Source: Sthenelais limicola (lineage: Eukaryota > Annelida > Polychaeta > Phyllodocida > Sigalionidae). From it: a DNA stretch of 64,000 nucleotides. The notes under the pieces are model-generated. The model was not told where the DNA came from. It worked only from the letters and a program-made list of their open reading frames with translations, and searched no databases. The translations under genes were made by a program, and so were the position numbers. This document shows, piece after piece, positions 61,371-64,000 of this stretch (the stretch's first letter is position 1; the number at the start of each line of letters is the position of its first letter). The stretch covers positions 147,416,314 through 147,480,313 of the forward strand of contig OW804095.1 in NCBI GenBank assembly GCA_942159475.1, in the 5' to 3' direction.

Positions 61371-62630
61371 ACTTCCAATTGTCTCTTTGATATTTCAATA
61401 TAATTATATATATACGTTACCGTTTTCAGTATGTTATCACTGTATTTCTGGTGTATCCATTAGAAGGCATTTTAACCACACAAAAAATCCAAATTGTGGA
61501 TTACCAGTAAAATTAAAATGTATGCCTCGATGATTTCTTTCTAGTTTCATGATTGAAATCATGTATAATAAATAATCTATAATAAACTCGTTGGTTTCAG
61601 TCGCTTAGAATATTACACTCGTTGCTACGCAACTCATGCTATATCTACGCTCCTTCAACCAACTCGTTAGTTAACCTGTATCTATGTTATAGATAAAACT
61701 AATTCACTCATTCAAAAAGTTTATCATGACAATGTCTTTCAATAGATACATTACCCTTCAGTAAGATATATATGTATGTCTATTCATAAAGACTGCTGAA
61801 GCAGGCATTTTATCTACAAACAATAGTGTCCCCTGAAAGAGCAAACTCCAATTTTCCTCGCAAACACTTCAAAGTACAATCTCGGCGTTGCCTCCACCTG
61901 AAGAATGTAAACTCCCCCATCTTTTTCCCTATAAAAGAAAACTAATTCTGATGCACCAGAGACCAATAGTCCATAAAAACATTCCTTATGCCAGCTGCTT
62001 CATGTTAGAATTAATAATCATATCCTCAATACATGAGAGCACGGGGTTTTATATCATCCTTTCACCTGAAACTTATTCCCAGCTTCTTCTTATAAGATTT
62101 AATGATCCTATCCTCAATACATGACAGTGTGTTTTCTTATATATCAGCTTTTATCTAAAGTTTCAAGAGAGAAACTATTACCGTTTATGAGCACTTTTTC
62201 ATGATTCAAAGATTTGTATGTGGAATAATAATGTGCCTAAATATTATATTCTTATATTATTAGTCCAATAATCCATTGTATATGTGTTTGTTTGATGTAT
62301 ATATAATCATCGAACGTTTCTTTCACTGCCATTTTCTTTGCAAAACATAATTTCTGTATTTTACTTCGCTCCGTCTTTGGAGAGGCGTTTTCCCTAGTAT
62401 ACCCTGCTTCTGAAATGTATAGGTCTTCTGATATCTTTTAAATTAATTGCTCTTGACTTATCTTGAAATCAATTGCTTTGGGGGCATCTGCATATTAGTT
62501 TATTGAGTCGCATCTTCTACTCTCCCCTTCACAAGAATGGGAAAGTTTTGTTCATAGTGGCTATGTGTACTTATTTATTGGGAATTTTTTTAAATGTTTC
62601 ATAGTTATAAGAGGATATCGTACAATATAT
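61371..62630. other. probable intron, nothing recognised
   Basis: No CTLD C-terminal half (no WIG/EPN/WND-type frame) and no shared repeat was found. Confidence 0.4.
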
Positions 62631-62965
62631 ATGTGATGTGTCAAAGATAAATCTGTCTAACTCGCAAAAATATTTCTTTCGCAAGAACTAGGAGTAAGAA
62701 TGTTTTGATTTTGGGGGTGTTTAGTGATCTTAGTCGTATCAGTAAGTGTACCAAATTTCAGGGCTGTGTATCTAATATGTCTCTGCGTCCATGAGATTAT
62801 CCTAAAGCAGTATATAACTACTTCACTAACGATTATCCATGCATATAAATCAGTAACTAAATAAACACAGATATAAAGGATTATTATATATGCTCGATGA
62901 TATGATTGTTCGAATCTGCATGATCCCATCGTTTAAAATATGACGGTGTATCAAAATCCATTTTA
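62631..62965. mobile_element. MITE family B, copy 17 (decayed)
   Basis: TATGTGATGTGTCAAAG, CCAAATTTCAGGGCTGTGTA and ATGACGGTGTATCAAAATCC follow the family order; the right terminus is lost. Confidence 0.55.
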
Positions 62966-63054
62966 TTCTAACCTGAGGCCCATTTTCATTGAGGGTTCTT
63001 TAGGTTATAACCTCCAGCAATCCCTCAATCCTAATCCTTTCATAAGACAGAGCT

Positions 63055-63126
63055 GGGGGTATAGCTCAGTGGCAGAGCATTCGACTGCAGATCGAGAGGT
63101 CCCCGGTTCAAATCCGGATGCCCCCT
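63055..63126 (+). tRNA. tRNA-Cys (anticodon GCA)
   Basis: 72 nt, acceptor GGGGGTA/TGCCCCC, anticodon GCA at 63087-63089, T loop TTCAAAT, discriminator T, T6 terminator at 63134-63139. The cloverleaf is identical to the copy at 34666-34737, including the C49-A65 mismatch. Confidence 0.95.
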
Positions 63127-63456
63127 GTGAGGATTTTTTCTATGATAACAAAATTCGTTGGATAGCAAATTTAAGTTATCAAAAAATAGCGAGGTTTATA
63201 AAGCTGCATTCTCTTTCTTATCTCCTTAGAAGGTTTCAATTCTGAAAAGGAAGAATTAACTCGGGAATTTGGGGTAAAGTGATGAATAGTGCAGTTTGTT
63301 AGCGTCTTTATCTATCTAATCAGATTGAAATTATAGTGGGATTCCCCATGTGACTGAGACGATCAGCTGGACATTTGAAGGCCATAGCTAAGTGAGACAG
63401 TAACAGACACACATTTTCTCTGTTCGAACTTTAGTTTGTTTCTTATTTCCTTGTAT
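63127..63456. other. nothing recognised
   Basis: It contains AAAGCTGCATTCTC near 63199, a fragment of the repeat I terminus. Confidence 0.4.
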
Positions 63457-63690
63457 GGGTCAGATTTTCAGAAAATGTACAATTGGCAGCTCTACACATT
63501 TAGGAAATTCTGCTAAATTGGGCTGAAAAATGTTAATACCGGGTATATCTGAGTATATTTGGTATCGCATTGATTTAAAGCATCAGTTTTGTTATGTTAA
63601 AATGCATTTTGAAGCTCATTTTAGTCTTAAATGTGGGTTATTTGAGAGGATTGGTGAAGGCGAATTGTACATTTTCTGAAAATCTGACCC
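63457..63690. mobile_element. MITE family A, copy 15
   Basis: 234 bp with a perfect GTAT duplication; termini GGGTCAGATTTTCAG and inverse. Confidence 0.88.
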
Positions 63691-64000
63691 GTATATCAGG
63701 CCCACTTCAACGATGGTCGCATCACAATTGAAGCTCAGCAAAACTTGTCTTTATTGTGTTCCGGTCATCATTTCTTCAAACTCAATACACAGTATAATCT
63801 CAAATATGATAAAGAGACAGTATTGCTGACGCGCACCTCAATGTGAACAGCATTTATAAAGTAAAAATAATTTAATAGTCCAGTATTTAATATAAGTAGA
63901 TAGAGAAAGTTTAATTAAACAAACATGTTCTGCAGTATGCGTTAACAAGTCAATCGACGCGACTTTCTTTTTTCCATTGTGAGCTGCCTTTAGCACGAAT
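63691..64000. other. window end, nothing recognised
   Basis: No exon of the CTLD2 module was found here. Confidence 0.4.

Noticed and set aside
60863..61533. Hydrophobic proteins that look like membrane segments
   Set aside because: TTC/CTT-rich intron DNA always gives Phe/Leu/Ser frames; phases and splice signals do not fit the lectin gene.

Overview
This is AT-rich, intron-rich metazoan DNA with eukaryotic tRNA genes and a dense load of transposons. It looks like a marine invertebrate. An echinoderm, hemichordate, amphioxus or lophotrochozoan would all fit, and the sequence alone does not decide between them. I recognise one host protein-coding gene, two tRNA-Cys genes, and many mobile elements.

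Region 1 (1-13 kb) is transposon territory. A nearly complete tyrosine-recombinase retrotransposon of the Ngaro type lies on the minus strand (2152-9654). It has gag-like, reverse transcriptase, RNase H and tyrosine recombinase regions and the split direct repeats A1-ORFs-B1-A2-B2. A 5'-truncated non-LTR retrotransposon (LINE, about 3362-6534, plus strand) has landed inside its recombinase gene. A Helitron-like 3' end lies just beyond it at about 10003.

Region 2 (13-31 kb) has no recognised gene apart from a candidate signal-peptide exon at 20289. It holds long purine tracts, short inverted-repeat elements (MITEs), retroposon 3' ends and a strong hairpin.

Region 3 (31.6-60.6 kb) is one plus-strand gene read as 19 exons, including the candidate first exon. 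It encodes a mosaic extracellular protein: signal peptide, somatomedin B, C-type lectin (CTLD), EGF, CUB, four more CUB or CUB-like modules, then a second CTLD cut by the 3' limit of what can be found here. All 18 splice junctions keep the reading frame, giving 1001 codons, and every module boundary is phase 1, the signature of exon shuffling. The introns are packed with MITEs. In four introns a MITE or minisatellite ends within about 12-32 bases of the 3' splice site. A tRNA-Cys gene lies antisense in one intron.

Region 4 (60.6-64 kb) is probable continuing intron with pyrimidine tracts, a second tRNA-Cys gene and another MITE.

The repeat families are named here by letter. A is 235 bp with 4-bp target duplications (15 copies). 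B is about 410-480 bp with termini TGTGATGTG. C is about 230-255 bp with Harbinger-like TTA duplication. D is about 350 bp with termini AATAGGGGATTTGCATG. E is about 360 bp with termini containing GTGTGTTTCCGATTTA. G, H and I are other dispersed repeats, and there are several single-copy elements.
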